This document shows positions 37,553 to 47,594 of a DNA stretch of 64,000 bases, piece after piece. Source of the DNA: Sphingomonas lacusdianchii. Lineage in GTDB: Bacteria; Pseudomonadota; Alphaproteobacteria; Sphingomonadales; Sphingomonadaceae. The stretch is from the NCBI RefSeq assembly GCF_022664395.1, contig NZ_JAKRET010000001.1, positions 62,001 to 126,000 of the forward strand. Direction: 5' to 3'. The notes under the pieces were generated by a model. That model did no database searches. It had not been told where the DNA came from and was given only the letters and a program-made list of their open reading frames with translations. The position numbers were made by a program, and so were the translations under genes. Position 1 is the first letter of the stretch. Each line of letters starts with the position of its first letter.

Positions 37553-38864
37553 GCTCGCTCGCCCACGGTTCGAACGCATCGCGCGCGCGCGACGTGTACA
37601 TCTTCTTGCGATCGGCCTTCTTCGTCCGGCCGGGGATCGGCGGCATCAGCCCGAAATTGACGTTCATCGGTTGATAGGTCTCGGCCACCGCCGCACCGGT
37701 GATGTGATGGAGCAGCGCGCCCATTGCCGTTTCGACCGGCGGTGGCGCGACATTGCGTCCCGCCAGTTCGGCTGCGGCAAACCGTCCCGCCAGCAGCCCG
37801 ACCGCCGCGCTTTCGACATAGCCTTCGCACCCGGTCATCTGCCCGGCAAAGCGCAGATGCGGCCGCGCCTTCAGTCGCAGCGTCGGGTCGAGCAGTTCGG
37901 GCGAGCGGATGAAGGTATTGCGATGCAGCCCGCCCAGCCGCGCGAACTCGGCATTCTCGAGGCCGGGGATAGTGCGAAACAGCCGAACCTGTTCGCCATG
38001 CTTCAGCTTGGTCTGGAACCCGACGATATTCCATAGCGTGCCGCTGGCATTGTCCTGCCGTAACTGCACCACCGCATGCGGCCACCTTCCCGTACGCGGA
38101 TCATCAAGCCCGACCGGCTTCATCGGGCCGAAGCGCAGTGTATCCAGCCCGCGCTCGGCCATCACCTCGATCGGCATGCAGCCTTCGAAATAGGGGACGT
38201 TTTCCCATTCGCGGAACTCGGCCTTTTCCGCCGACATCAGCGCGGCATGAAAAGCCTCATATTGTTCGCGGTTCATCGCGCAGTTGATGTAATCCTTGCC
38301 GTCGCCCTTGTTCCAGCGGCTCTGGAACCATGCCTGCTCCATGTCGATCGAGTCGCGATGGACGATGGGTGCGATCGCGTCGAAGAAGGCAAGCGCCTCC
38401 GCCCCCGTCGCGCTGCCGATATCGCCGGCCAGGCCGGGGGCGGTCAGCGGGCCGGTGGCGACGATCGTCATGCCGCTGTCGGGCAGGGTGTCGATCCGTT
38501 CGCGGACGATGGTGATGTTGGGATGCGATGCCAGCGCGGCAGTGACAGCGGCAGAGAAACCGTCGCGATCGACTGCCAGCGCCGATCCCGCCGGTACCTT
38601 GTGTTCGTCACCCTTGGCCATGATGAGCGATCCCAGCGCCCGCATCTCGGCATGCAGCAGTCCGACCGCGTTCGATTCGGCGTCATCCGAGCGGAAGCTG
38701 TTCGAACAGACCAGTTCGGCCAGATCGTCGCCCTGATGCGCGGGCGTGCTGTCGCCGCCGCCACGCATTTCCGACAGGCGGACCTTCGCCCCGGCCTGTG
38801 CCAGTTGCCACGCGGCCTCGGACCCGGCGAGCCCGCCGCCGATGATATGAACGTCATACTGCAT
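37539..38864 (-). CDS. trmFO: tRNA (uracil-54-C5)-methyltransferase, folate/FAD-dependent
   Basis: 441 residues. Makes 5-methyluridine at position 54 of tRNA using methylene-THF and FADH2. The FAD-binding N-terminus is [21 protein letters not shown], followed by [10 protein letters not shown] with the conserved Cys. Later blocks [29 protein letters not shown] and [20 protein letters not shown] carry further family cysteines. The C-terminus reads [16 protein letters not shown] 38864 is chosen; the frame is open a little further upstream. Confidence 0.96.
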   Translation of the reverse strand: MQYDVHIIGGGLAGSEAAWQLAQAGAKVRLSEMRGGGDSTPAHQGDDLAELVCSNSFRSDDAESNAVGLLHAEMRALGSLIMAKGDEHKVPAGSALAVDRDGFSAAVTAALASHPNITIVRERIDTLPDSGMTIVATGPLTAPGLAGDIGSATGAEALAFFDAIAPIVHRDSIDMEQAWFQSRWNKGDGKDYINCAMNREQYEAFHAALMSAEKAEFREWENVPYFEGCMPIEVMAERGLDTLRFGPMKPVGLDDPRTGRWPHAVVQLRQDNASGTLWNIVGFQTKLKHGEQVRLFRTIPGLENAEFARLGGLHRNTFIRSPELLDPTLRLKARPHLRFAGQMTGCEGYVESAAVGLLAGRFAAAELAGRNVAPPPVETAMGALLHHITGAAVAETYQPMNVNFGLMPPIPGRTKKADRKKMYTSRARDAFEPWASELTAG

Positions 38865-38968
38865 GTCCGGGCGTCTAGGCCCGTCGAACCAAACCGGCAA
38901 TGAACGTACGAAACGGACCGCCGATTTATTGGGTTACGCGTTGGTGGCGTGCGACGAAGGGAAAGCGC

Positions 38969-39400
38969 ATGAAAATCTACACGATCGGATATGAGGCGGT
39001 AACCGTGGCGGAATTCGTCACGGCGTTGCAGGCGGCGGGCGTTCGGCGGGTCATCGACGTACGCGCACTTCCCCTGTCGCGCCGGCCGGGCTTCTCGAAA
39101 TCGTCATTGGCGGCCGAACTGGCTACGCACGGGATCGACTATGTGCATCTCAAGGCGCTCGGCACACCCAAGCGCGGACGCGACGCGGCCAAGAAGGGCG
39201 ACGTCGCGACCCTGCGCGCGGTGTATGACGAGCAGTTGGAACTGCCCGAGGCGCAGGCGCAGGCGGCGATCATGCTCGGGCTGGCAGCGGAGATGCCGTC
39301 GGCGCTGCTGTGCTTCGAACGGGACCCGGAACATTGCCACCGGACGTTGCTGCTCGAAGCGGTAGGGCAGGGTGCCGAGATAATAGAACTCTACCCCTAA
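38969..39400 (+). CDS. DUF488 domain-containing protein
   Basis: 143 residues. The N-terminus KIYTIGYEAVTVAEFVTAL, then VIDVRALPLSRRPGFSKSSL and near the end LLCFERDPEHCHRTLL are the DUF488 signature (conserved Cys, Glu and His). The family is uncharacterised; a nucleic-acid role has been suggested. ATG 38969 follows AAGGGAAAG. Flanked downstream by an inverted repeat. Confidence 0.9.
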   Translation: MKIYTIGYEAVTVAEFVTALQAAGVRRVIDVRALPLSRRPGFSKSSLAAELATHGIDYVHLKALGTPKRGRDAAKKGDVATLRAVYDEQLELPEAQAQAAIMLGLAAEMPSALLCFERDPEHCHRTLLLEAVGQGAEIIELYP

Positions 39401-39528
39401 ATCCTCCCCGGCACGGGGAGGGGGACCAGCCGCAGGCTGGTGGAGGGGGGCTTCGGCAAGCGGAGCGGCGGTGGTGAGCCCCCACCACCGCTTCGCGGCG
39501 GTCACCCTCCCCGTGACAGGGAGGATTT
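39399..39528. repeat. Intergenic inverted repeat with CCTCCCCG arms
   Basis: The left arm begins AAATCCTCCCCGGCACGGGG and the right arm ends with its near-complement (CCCCGTGACAGGGAGGATTT). Between are a 'CCAGCCGCAGGCTGG' hairpin and an inverted CACCACCGC element. The structure fills the gap between convergent DUF488 and DUF952 and touches both stop codons. It is a recurring sphingomonad-type repeat and may serve as a terminator. Confidence 0.7.
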
Positions 39529-39872
39529 CAGCCCGTAACCGGCCGCTGTACCCGGCCCGCGTCATCCCGGTGCAACGGCCCGTACGCCACCACCACTTCC
39601 AGCGGCAGCGACCCATACAGATGCGGAAACAACTGCCCGCCGCGCGACGGCTCCCATTTTACCGCCTCGCCCAGCGCCTCCAGATCGACCTCCGCCACAT
39701 GCAGATCATCCTGCCCGGCGAAATGCTTGTCGACGGTCTCGGTCAACTGGTCGAAGGTCGACAGGTGGATATAGCCGTCCGCCATATCCACCGGCGCGCC
39801 GTCGAAGCTGCCCGCCTCCAGCACCGCCATCTGTTCGGCGGTCAGCACCTTGAAGGCGGTGGCGGGCTTCAT
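39528..39872 (-). CDS. DUF952 domain-containing protein
   Basis: 114 residues: FKVLTAEQMAVLEAG, GYIHLSTFDQLTETVDKHFAGQ, then LHVAEVDLEALGEAVKWEPSRGGQLFPHLYG. The conserved His and Glu of DUF952 are present. Function unknown. The ATG overlaps the gyrA stop (ATGA), so it is probably translated from the gyrA message. Confidence 0.88.
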   Translation of the reverse strand: MKPATAFKVLTAEQMAVLEAGSFDGAPVDMADGYIHLSTFDQLTETVDKHFAGQDDLHVAEVDLEALGEAVKWEPSRGGQLFPHLYGSLPLEVVVAYGPLHRDDAGRVQRPVTG

Positions 39873-42652
39873 TCCTCGATATCCTTTTCGCTGATCGTAT
39901 CGGGGCCGGTCCCGTCGTCGAGCACGATATCGCCCTCGACCGGCGGCATCGCGGCGCGTTCCTCGGCGACGATCGCCTCGGCTTCGTTCTCGGGGGTCTC
40001 GTCCTCGTCGATCTTCGCGGCGGACACCACCTGTTCCCCCATGCCGACGCGGAAGATGGTGATTCCCTGCGTATTGCGGCCCGCGACGCGAATGTCGCCG
40101 ACGGTAGTGCGGATCAGCTTTGCCTGATCGGTCACCAGCATCAGCTGTTCGCCATTATGCGCCGGGAAGCTCGCCACGACCGGCCCGTTGCGGTCGGAAG
40201 TGACGATATTGGTGATCCCCTGACCCCCACGCCCCGTCCGGCGATATTCGTACGCCGAAGTCCGCTTGCCGAAGCCGTTGGCGGTGACGGTCAGGATGAA
40301 TTCCTCCGCCGCCTCGAACTCGGCCATGCGTTCGGCAGACAGGGTAACTTCGCGGTCGCCTTCCTTCCACGGCGCTGCCTTCAGATACTGCTCGCGTTCC
40401 TCGGCGCTCGCATCGAACCCGCCAAGGATCGACAGCGAGATCACCTCGTCGTCCTTGCCCAGCGAAATGCCCCGCACGCCGGTCGAGGTCCGGCTCTGGA
40501 ACTCGCGCACGTCGGTCGCGGCGAAGCGGATCGCCTTGCCCGCCTTGGTCGCGAGTAGCACGTCGTCGGTCTCGGTCAGCAGCGCCACGCCGATCAGGCG
40601 ATCGTCGCTGTCGTCGTCGAAACGCATCGCGATCTTGCCGGCAGTCGGGATATTCGCGAACGCATCCATCGAGTTGCGCCGCACCGTGCCATTCGCCGTC
40701 GCGAACATGACGTGCAGGTCGCTCCACCGCTCCTCATCCTCCGGCAGCGGCAACACGGTCGAGATCGTCTCGCCGGCCGCCAGCGGCAGCAGGTTGACCA
40801 TCGGCCGCCCGCGCGTCGCCGGTCCCCCTTCGGGCAGGCGCCATACCTTCATGCGGTACACCTTGCCGGCGGTCGAGAAGAACAGCACCGGCGTATGGGT
40901 GCTGGTCACGAACAGGTTCGTGATCGCATCCTCGTCCTTGGTCGCCATACCGGCGCGGCCCTTGCCGCCACGCTTCTGCGCGCGGAAGGCGTCGAGCGGG
41001 GTGCGCTTGATATAGCCCTGCACCGTGACGGTGACGACCATCTCCTCGCGCTCGATCAGATCCTCGTCGTCGATGCCGTCGGCGGCCCCGGCGATCTCGG
41101 TCCGGCGCGGCGTCGCGAATTCGGCGCGGACGTCGACCAGTTCCTGCCGCATTACCGCATACAGCTTGGCGCGGTTGCCGAGGATTTCGAGCAGATGGCT
41201 GATCGATCCGGCGAGTGTCTTCAGCTCCTCGCCGATCTCGTCGCGGCCCAGCGCGGTCAGGCGATGGAGCCGCAGGTCGAGGATCGCGCGAACCTGCAGG
41301 TCGGACAGACGATACACGTCGCCGGTCGTGTCGGCCTCGACCGCCTCGACCAGCTTCAGATATGGCGCGATCTCCGCGACCGGCCATTCGCGCGCCAGCA
41401 ACGCGGCCCGGGCGGCGGCGGGGCTTTCCGACCCGCGAATGATCCGCACCACCTCGTCGAGATTGGTGACCGCGATCACCAGACCCAGCAACAGATGCGC
41501 CCGCTCGCGCGCCTTGGCCAGTTCGTACTTCGACCGGCGAGTGATGACCTCCTCGCGGAAGCCGACGAACGCGTCGATGATCTGGGCAAGGTTGAGCAGC
41601 TCGGGCCGCCCGCCACGGATCGCCAGCATGTTGGCGGCGAAGCTCGACTGCGCAGGCGTGTGCCGCCACAGCTGGTTCAGCACCACGTCGGGCGTCGCAT
41701 CGCGCTTCAGGTCGATGACGATCCGCACGCCTTCGCGGTTCGACTCGTCGCGAATGTCGCTGACGCCTTCGATCCGCTTGTCCTTGGCGGCCTCGGCGAT
41801 CTTTTCGACCAGCCCCGACTTGCCGACCTGGAACGGGATTTCGGTCAGCACGATCGAGCGCCGCTCGCCGCGGGCCTCGACCATATGGCGCGAGCGCAGG
41901 ATGATCGACCCGCGACCCCCGGCATAAGCCGCGCGCGCACCGGCGCGGCCGAGCATCAGCGCGCCGGTCGGAAAGTCCGGCCCGGGCACGATCTCGCACA
42001 GTTCCTCGTGAGTCAGCGGCTCACCGCCCTCGACCCGGCGATCGATCGTGGCGAGGCAGGCATCGACCACTTCGCCCAGATTGTGCGGCGGGACGTTGGT
42101 CGCCATGCCGACCGCGATGCCGCCCGCGCCGTTGACCAGCAGGTTCGGGAAGCGCGCCGGCAACACCGCCGGCTCGCGTTCCGATCCGTCATAATTGGGC
42201 ACGAAATCGACCGTATCCTTGTCGAGATCGTCGAGCAGCGCCATCGCCGACTTTGCCAGCCGCGCTTCGGTATAGCGCATCGCCGCCGGCGGATCCGGGT
42301 CCATCGACCCGAAATTGCCCTGACCATCGATCAGCGGCAGCCGCATCGACCATGGCTGCGCCATGCGCGCCAATGCGTCGTAGATCGCGGTGTCGCCGTG
42401 CGGGTGATATTTACCCATCACGTCGCCGACGATGCGCGCCGACTTGCGATACGCCTTGCCGGGAACGAAACCGCTTTCCTGCGCCGAAAACAGGATACGG
42501 CGATGCACCGGCTTCAACCCGTCGCGCACGTCGGGCAGCGCGCGGGCGACGATGACGCTCATCGCATAGTCAAGATAGCTCGACCGCATCTCGTCCACGA
42601 TCGAGATGGGGGCGATATCGGATGGGTCGGCGATCAGCGTCGCGTCTGTCAA
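39869..42652 (-). CDS. gyrA: DNA gyrase subunit A
   Basis: Type II topoisomerase subunit of about 927 residues. [36 protein letters not shown] opens the breakage domain; the active-site Tyr is in [11 protein letters not shown], the quinolone region is [19 protein letters not shown], and the GyrA box [10 protein letters not shown] begins the beta-pinwheel domain. An acidic tail ends in SEKDIEE. No ATG fits: TTG 42652 (then [14 protein letters not shown]) gives the expected length, while the frame stays open to 42811 without conserved sequence. The quinolone-region position equivalent to E. coli Ser83 is Thr. Confidence 0.96.
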   Translation of the reverse strand: MTDATLIADPSDIAPISIVDEMRSSYLDYAMSVIVARALPDVRDGLKPVHRRILFSAQESGFVPGKAYRKSARIVGDVMGKYHPHGDTAIYDALARMAQPWSMRLPLIDGQGNFGSMDPDPPAAMRYTEARLAKSAMALLDDLDKDTVDFVPNYDGSEREPAVLPARFPNLLVNGAGGIAVGMATNVPPHNLGEVVDACLATIDRRVEGGEPLTHEELCEIVPGPDFPTGALMLGRAGARAAYAGGRGSIILRSRHMVEARGERRSIVLTEIPFQVGKSGLVEKIAEAAKDKRIEGVSDIRDESNREGVRIVIDLKRDATPDVVLNQLWRHTPAQSSFAANMLAIRGGRPELLNLAQIIDAFVGFREEVITRRSKYELAKARERAHLLLGLVIAVTNLDEVVRIIRGSESPAAARAALLAREWPVAEIAPYLKLVEAVEADTTGDVYRLSDLQVRAILDLRLHRLTALGRDEIGEELKTLAGSISHLLEILGNRAKLYAVMRQELVDVRAEFATPRRTEIAGAADGIDDEDLIEREEMVVTVTVQGYIKRTPLDAFRAQKRGGKGRAGMATKDEDAITNLFVTSTHTPVLFFSTAGKVYRMKVWRLPEGGPATRGRPMVNLLPLAAGETISTVLPLPEDEERWSDLHVMFATANGTVRRNSMDAFANIPTAGKIAMRFDDDSDDRLIGVALLTETDDVLLATKAGKAIRFAATDVREFQSRTSTGVRGISLGKDDEVISLSILGGFDASAEEREQYLKAAPWKEGDREVTLSAERMAEFEAAEEFILTVTANGFGKRTSAYEYRRTGRGGQGITNIVTSDRNGPVVASFPAHNGEQLMLVTDQAKLIRTTVGDIRVAGRNTQGITIFRVGMGEQVVSAAKIDEDETPENEAEAIVAEERAAMPPVEGDIVLDDGTGPDTISEKDIEE

Positions 42653-42780
42653 AGTTCGGTGCTTTCGGGGAATGTTTCGGTTGGGCGACAACCTAGCCGG
42701 TCGGGTCGCGAAAGCCAAGCGTTGCGGCTCGGTTCGACAGGCGCCCGGAACATGCTGCGGCGCAAAAAGTTGCTCCAGCC

Positions 42781-43866
42781 ATGCGCGACATCCAACGTTT
42801 CCTGAACACACTGCCCCCGGCCGCTGCCGATCTCACCACGGTCGCGATTTCGGTATTGGCGGCGTTGCTTCTCCACGCGGTCCTGTTCCGGCTGCTGCAA
42901 CGCTTCGCGGCACGCACGCCGGGCTCGGTCGACGACGTCTATGTCGACCATGCGTGGCGGCCGATGCGGTGGATCCTCGTGGCGATGGCACTGGCCAGCG
43001 TCCGTCGGCCGCTGCGCCTGCCCGAACGCTGGGACGATCTATGGACGCAGATGGCGGGGCTGATCGTTCCGTTGCTCATGGGCTGGTTCGCGATCGCCAT
43101 GATCCGCGCGTCGGTAAAGGCGGTCGAGGTTGCGACCGACATTACCGTCGCTGACAATCTGCGCGCCCGGCGGCGGCGGACGCGCAGCGCCATATTGGGG
43201 CGGATCACGATCATCGCCATCGGCTTCGTCACCGTCTGCCTGATGCTGTTGTCGATCCCCAGCATCCGCTCGATCGGCGTCACGCTGATGGCGTCGGCGG
43301 GTCTCGCCGGCCTCGCTGTCGGTGCGGCGGCGCAGCCGGCACTCAAGAACATCATCGCCGGCGTGCAGATGGCGTTCACCGAACCGATCCGCATCGACGA
43401 CGTGGTCATCATCGAAAATGAATGGGGCCGGATCGAGGAAATCCGCCTGACCTATGTCGTCGTCCGCCTGTGGGACGAACGTCGGCTGGTCGTGCCGGTG
43501 TCGAAATTCCTCGAATCGAGCTTCCAGAACTGGACCCGCACGACCAGCGGACTGCTGGGATCGGCGTTCTTCTGGCTCGACCCGACGACCAACATCCCCC
43601 GCCTGCGCGCAAGGTTCGAGGAGTTGGTGAAGGACGATCCCCTCTGGGACGGGCGTGCTTATGTGTTGCAGGTGACCGATACCAAACCCGACGCGATCGA
43701 GGTCCGCATCCTCGCGACCGCGTCCGATGCCGCGCGCGCTTTCGACCTGCGCTGTTCGCTGCGCGAGGGGATGCTGGCCTATATCCGCGACGAAATGCCC
43801 GAGGCGCTGCCGCGGCGGCGGGTGGCGCTGGACGGGGCGGCAGAACCGATCCGCGGCCTCGGCTGA
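42781..43866 (+). CDS. Mechanosensitive ion channel family protein (MscS-like)
   Basis: 361 residues. Several N-terminal helices, then the MscS pore segment IGVTLMASAGLAGLAVGAAAQPALKNIIAGVQMAFTEPIRIDD and the cytoplasmic beta domain (VVIIENEWGRIEEIRLTYVVVRLWDERRLVVPVSKFLES). Probable role: release of osmolytes under hypo-osmotic stress. Divergent from gyrA with 128 bp between. Confidence 0.9.
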   Translation: MRDIQRFLNTLPPAAADLTTVAISVLAALLLHAVLFRLLQRFAARTPGSVDDVYVDHAWRPMRWILVAMALASVRRPLRLPERWDDLWTQMAGLIVPLLMGWFAIAMIRASVKAVEVATDITVADNLRARRRRTRSAILGRITIIAIGFVTVCLMLLSIPSIRSIGVTLMASAGLAGLAVGAAAQPALKNIIAGVQMAFTEPIRIDDVVIIENEWGRIEEIRLTYVVVRLWDERRLVVPVSKFLESSFQNWTRTTSGLLGSAFFWLDPTTNIPRLRARFEELVKDDPLWDGRAYVLQVTDTKPDAIEVRILATASDAARAFDLRCSLREGMLAYIRDEMPEALPRRRVALDGAAEPIRGLG

Positions 43867-43892
43867 CGGTCGCGAACCACCGTCGCGCTCCG

Positions 43893-44204
43893 TCCTTCCC
43901 GCGAAGGCGGGACTTCTGCGAAAGTCCACTGCACCGTGTCCCGGCGAAGGCGGGGATCAAGGGCCACATGCGAAAGCGTTGGTTTGCTTGGCTCTGGACC
44001 CCCGCATCCGCAGGTGTAAGGGGCAGGAGGCGGGATAGGTAGCGGGCTTCTTTTACGTACCCCGGCGGAGGCCGGGGCCCAGGTGGGTAGGCTTCTCCGG
44101 ATCTTACGATCGTCTCCCAACTGGGCCCCGGCCTCCGCCGGGGTACGAGTAGATTTTGGTAGGGTGTGCGACTTTCGCAGACGTCACGCCCTCGCGGGCG
44201 TGAC
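43893..44204. repeat. Cluster of intergenic inverted repeats
   Basis: The 364-bp gap between the MscS gene and the DUF885 gene holds no gene but several repeats: GCGAAGGCGGG motifs near 43908 and 43946; a large inverted repeat with 26-bp perfect arms at 44057-44082 and 44121-44146 (extended by a further TGGG/CCCA after one mismatch); and a perfect 9-bp hairpin, GTCACGCCC/GGGCGTGAC, at 44183-44204. They resemble paired REP elements and probably end both convergent transcripts. Confidence 0.8.
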
Positions 44205-44230
44205 AACCGGGCGGCTGTTGCCGGTAGCCT

Positions 44231-46069
44231 TCAGCCCTTCCGCCCCGCCACAAACGCATCGACATTGCGGCCGAGCACCGTCATCGGCACCCCGCCGCCC
44301 TGCACGACCGCGTCGTTGAACGCCTTGAAGTCGTAGCGGTCGCCAAGCGCCGTCTTCGCCCGGTCGCGCAGGCGGTTGATCTCCGAATGCCCGACCTTGT
44401 ACCCGCATGCCTGTCCCGGCCACGAACAATAGCGGTCGACCTCGCCGGTCACTTCGTCGACGCTCGATCCGTTGGTGCTGGCGAACCAGTCGATCGCCTG
44501 TTGCCGGGTCCAACGCTTCGCGTGAAGCCCGGTATCGACGACCATCCGGCAGGCGCGGAACGCGATCGACTGGAGATAACCGAGCCGTCCGACCGGATCG
44601 CCCTCATACGCGCCCAGTTCGTCGCCCAGTTGTTCGGCATAGAGCGCCCAGCCTTCCGAAAAGGCGTTGAACTGCAACAGCGAGCGGATCAGTGGCAGGC
44701 GGAAGCTGTATTCGCCCTGCCATACATGGCCGGGGATCGCCTCGTGATAGGTCAGCGTCGGCAGCGAATAGCGGGTCCAGATGCCGGTATTGCGCAGGTT
44801 GATCCACATCTTGCCCGGCACCTTGCCGTCGATCGACCCCGGCCCGCCATAGGCGCCGGGTGCGCCGGCTTCCTCGACCACCGGGATGCGCTTCACTTCG
44901 ACATTGCCGGGCGCCAGCGTGTTGAAGGCGCGCGGCATCCGCGCGCGGATGTCGCGCAGCCGGTTCTGGACAAGCTCCATGATCTGCGCGCGGCCGGCAT
45001 CGCCCTCCGGAAAGGTGAAGCGCGGGTCCTTGCCGAGTGCGGTCATCCGCTCGCCGACGCTGCCCTTGGTATAGCCGAGCGGCTTCAGGATCGCGTCCAT
45101 CTGCGACTGCAACCGTGCCAGTTCGTCGCGGCCCATCGCATGGACTTCGTCCGGGGTCATCGTCGTCGTAGTCGATGCGCGCAACGCCCAACGGTACCAG
45201 GCGTCGCCATCGGGCCGCGCCCACATGCCGGCATCCGACGTCGCCTTCTTCCGGTCGTCCTGCAGCGCCGCCAATTGCCGTTCGAGCGCAGGCTTCACCC
45301 GGTCGCGGGCGATCGCGGTCGTCTGTGCGCCCCAGTCGCCCGGAATGTCCTTGGTCCGCCGGGTCAGCGACGTGACCACATCCCAGCTCGCCGGATCGCC
45401 ACTCAGCGCCTGGGTCATCTGCTTCAGCGTCTTGTCGAGCAGGAAATCGGGCGGCACCACCCCGCGCGCCGACGCCGCGCGCACCCGTGCCGTCTCGGCA
45501 TCCAGTTGCGTCGCATAGCTGTCGAGCCGCGCCAGATAGGCATCGGCATCCGCCTTGGTCGCGATGCTGTGATCGCTGTCGAGGAAACGCGGTATGTCGA
45601 GATAGGCGCCGACATTCTGGATCACGACATAGGGGGTGTTGCGCCACCCCCCGACCGCGACGTCGCCATAGGGAAGCGCGAAGCCGTCGAGCGCGGTTTC
45701 GAACGCGGTCCTGACCACGTCGATATCGGTCCGTGTCGCGGGAGACAGCGGCGCGGTGTCGATGGCTTTCAGCGTCGCGACATGTGCGCGCAGATGCTCG
45801 GCGATCGCCCGCTGGCCCGCCGCCGACCGATCGCCCAGCCGCGCCTTCAGCGCCGCCCGCGCGCCGGTGTCGATGCCGAGACCGCCCGCCGCCTCCGGCG
45901 CGTCGACCAGCATCGCCTCGGCGATCCGCGACAGCGTCGCTTCGGCAGCCTTGTCGGCGGCGCTGGCCGTTGACGCGGTGGACGCGGCAGTCTGCGCCCG
46001 GGCGGGCAGGGCGGCGGCCAGTGTCGTTGCGGCGGCACCGGCGATCCAGTCGCGGCGGGTCAGTTCCAT
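44231..46069 (-). CDS. DUF885 family protein (putative metallopeptidase)
   Basis: 612 residues with a Tat signal (LTRRDWIAGAAATTLAAALPARA). The DUF885 motifs are present: PTLTYHEAIPGHVWQ (HExxxGH metal-type motif, about residue 440), FSEGWALYAEQLGDELG and the late GQACGYKVGHSEINRLR. Family members are thought to be metallo-carboxypeptidase-like hydrolases; the substrate is unknown. ATG 46069 has AAGGA six bases upstream and beats TTG 46075. Probably periplasmic or surface-exposed. Confidence 0.9.
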   Translation of the reverse strand: MELTRRDWIAGAAATTLAAALPARAQTAASTASTASAADKAAEATLSRIAEAMLVDAPEAAGGLGIDTGARAALKARLGDRSAAGQRAIAEHLRAHVATLKAIDTAPLSPATRTDIDVVRTAFETALDGFALPYGDVAVGGWRNTPYVVIQNVGAYLDIPRFLDSDHSIATKADADAYLARLDSYATQLDAETARVRAASARGVVPPDFLLDKTLKQMTQALSGDPASWDVVTSLTRRTKDIPGDWGAQTTAIARDRVKPALERQLAALQDDRKKATSDAGMWARPDGDAWYRWALRASTTTTMTPDEVHAMGRDELARLQSQMDAILKPLGYTKGSVGERMTALGKDPRFTFPEGDAGRAQIMELVQNRLRDIRARMPRAFNTLAPGNVEVKRIPVVEEAGAPGAYGGPGSIDGKVPGKMWINLRNTGIWTRYSLPTLTYHEAIPGHVWQGEYSFRLPLIRSLLQFNAFSEGWALYAEQLGDELGAYEGDPVGRLGYLQSIAFRACRMVVDTGLHAKRWTRQQAIDWFASTNGSSVDEVTGEVDRYCSWPGQACGYKVGHSEINRLRDRAKTALGDRYDFKAFNDAVVQGGGVPMTVLGRNVDAFVAGRKG

Positions 46070-46124
46070 CGGCAATCCTTGTCAGCGAAGCGGTGCCGCC
46101 TTGTCCTGCGCCGCGTGGCCGTCG

Positions 46125-46559
46125 TCAATCGTCCGACGCGACGGTCAGCGTCGATCCGCTGACCCCGACGATCCGGACGCGGCGACCGACATCCAGATCG
46201 GGTCCGCGCGCGATCCAGTCGCTGTCGCCGACCCGCACCCGCCCGATTCCGCCGACGATCGCTTCGACGACCACCACGTCCTGCCCGATCAGCCGCGCCG
46301 CGCGATCGTTGAGCAGCGGATCGTCGCTGTCGACCGGATAGTCGGCGTACCAGCGCCGCCCGATCAGTACGGTCACCACGCTCCATGCCCCGAACACCGC
46401 CAGTTCGGCCGGCAGGGTCAACGCCGGGAACAACAGCGCCAGCAGTCCGGTGATCGCCGCCGCGATGGCGACGAAGACGAGGAATACGCCCGGCACCGCC
46501 AGCTCGGCCGCGCCCAGCGCCGCCGCCAGCAACAGCCAGCCGTACCCGCCTTCGATCAT
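46125..46559 (-). CDS. NfeD family protein
   Basis: 144 residues: two or three membrane helices (GWLLLAAALGAAELAVPGVFLVFVAIAAAITGLLALLFP) and a soluble C-terminal OB-fold (LIGQDVVVVEAIVGGIGRVRVGDSDWIARG). NfeD proteins pair with SPFH/stomatin-like proteins; here the ATG overlaps the SPFH gene stop (ATGA). Role: membrane-domain organisation or quality control. Confidence 0.92.
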   Translation of the reverse strand: MIEGGYGWLLLAAALGAAELAVPGVFLVFVAIAAAITGLLALLFPALTLPAELAVFGAWSVVTVLIGRRWYADYPVDSDDPLLNDRAARLIGQDVVVVEAIVGGIGRVRVGDSDWIARGPDLDVGRRVRIVGVSGSTLTVASDD

Positions 46560-47545
46560 CGCGCGGGCGGCTCGAACGGGCCGACCGGCCGTTCCCGTAC
46601 CCCCGGGGCAGGAGCGGCGGCGGGCGGGGTGGCTTTGGTTTCGCTCAGCGCTTCCTTTGCCAGCTGTCCGATGCCGCCCAGCGTCCCGATCAGCTGCGTC
46701 GCCTCGACCGGGAACAGGATCGTCTTGGCATTGGGGCTGGTCGCGAACTTGCCGACCGCCTCGACATATTTCTGCGCGATGAAGTAGTTGATCGCCTGCG
46801 TACCGCCGGCCTCGATCGCGTCGCTCACCACCTGCGTCGCCTTCGCCTCCGCCTCGGCGGCGCGTTCGCGCGCTTCGGAGTCGCGGAACGCCGACTCGCG
46901 CCGCCCTTCGGCTTCGAGGATTCGCGCCTGTTTCTGGCCTTCCGCGCGTAGGATTTCGGAGGCACGCGCGCCTTCGGCCTCCAGGATGTTGGCGCGCTTC
47001 TCGCGCTCGGCCTTCATCTGCCGGCCCATCGCGTTGACGATGTCGGCGGGCGGGCGGATGTCCTTGATTTCGACGCGGGTGATCTTCACCCCCCACGGAT
47101 TGGTCGCATGGTCGACGACGCCGAGCAGCCGGGCATTGATCTCGTCACGCTTCGACAGCGTCTCGTCGAGGTCCATCGACCCCATCACCGTGCGCAGATT
47201 GGTGGTCGTTATCTGCTGTAGCGCGACATACAGGTCGGACACCTCATATGCCGCCTTGGCCGGGTCAAGTACCTGAAAGAACACGACTCCGTCTGTTGAA
47301 ACCATCGCATTGTCGCGGGTGATAATTTCCTGTCCCGGGATATCGATCACCTGCTCCATCATATTAACCTTCCGGCCGACACGATAGAAAAAGGCAGGGT
47401 AGAAATTGAACCCCGGCCGTGCGACTGCGGTGAAGCGGCCGAAATGTTCGATCGTATATTGATGGCCTTGGGTCACGATCTTCACGCTCATGAACAGGTA
47501 AAGCAGCACCAACAGCACCAGTGCCGCGATCACGCCTACGATCAT
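46556..47545 (-). CDS. SPFH/Band 7 (stomatin/QmcA-like) protein
   Basis: 329 residues: an N-terminal membrane anchor (MIVGVIAALVLLVLLYLFM), the band 7 domain (VTQGHQYTIEHFGRFTAVARPGFNFYPAFF, VIDIPGQEIITRDNAMVSTDGVVFFQV), a long Ala/Glu coiled coil (about 185-255: AEREKRANILEAEGARASEIL) and a C-terminal segment AINYFIAQKYVEAVGKFATSPNAKTILFPVE typical of QmcA. Forms membrane scaffolds with NfeD. Divergent from the CitE-like lyase gene with 49 bp between. Confidence 0.94.
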   Translation of the reverse strand: MIVGVIAALVLLVLLYLFMSVKIVTQGHQYTIEHFGRFTAVARPGFNFYPAFFYRVGRKVNMMEQVIDIPGQEIITRDNAMVSTDGVVFFQVLDPAKAAYEVSDLYVALQQITTTNLRTVMGSMDLDETLSKRDEINARLLGVVDHATNPWGVKITRVEIKDIRPPADIVNAMGRQMKAEREKRANILEAEGARASEILRAEGQKQARILEAEGRRESAFRDSEARERAAEAEAKATQVVSDAIEAGGTQAINYFIAQKYVEAVGKFATSPNAKTILFPVEATQLIGTLGGIGQLAKEALSETKATPPAAAPAPGVRERPVGPFEPPAR

Positions 47546-47594
47546 CGTTCATCCCCGCTTGCCTCGACCCAGACCGGTCTAGCATAGCGTCGGC

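Noticed and set aside
40712..42805. Open frame of 697 codons opposite gyrA
   Set aside because: GyrA motifs are continuous on the minus strand; the plus-strand reading has none.
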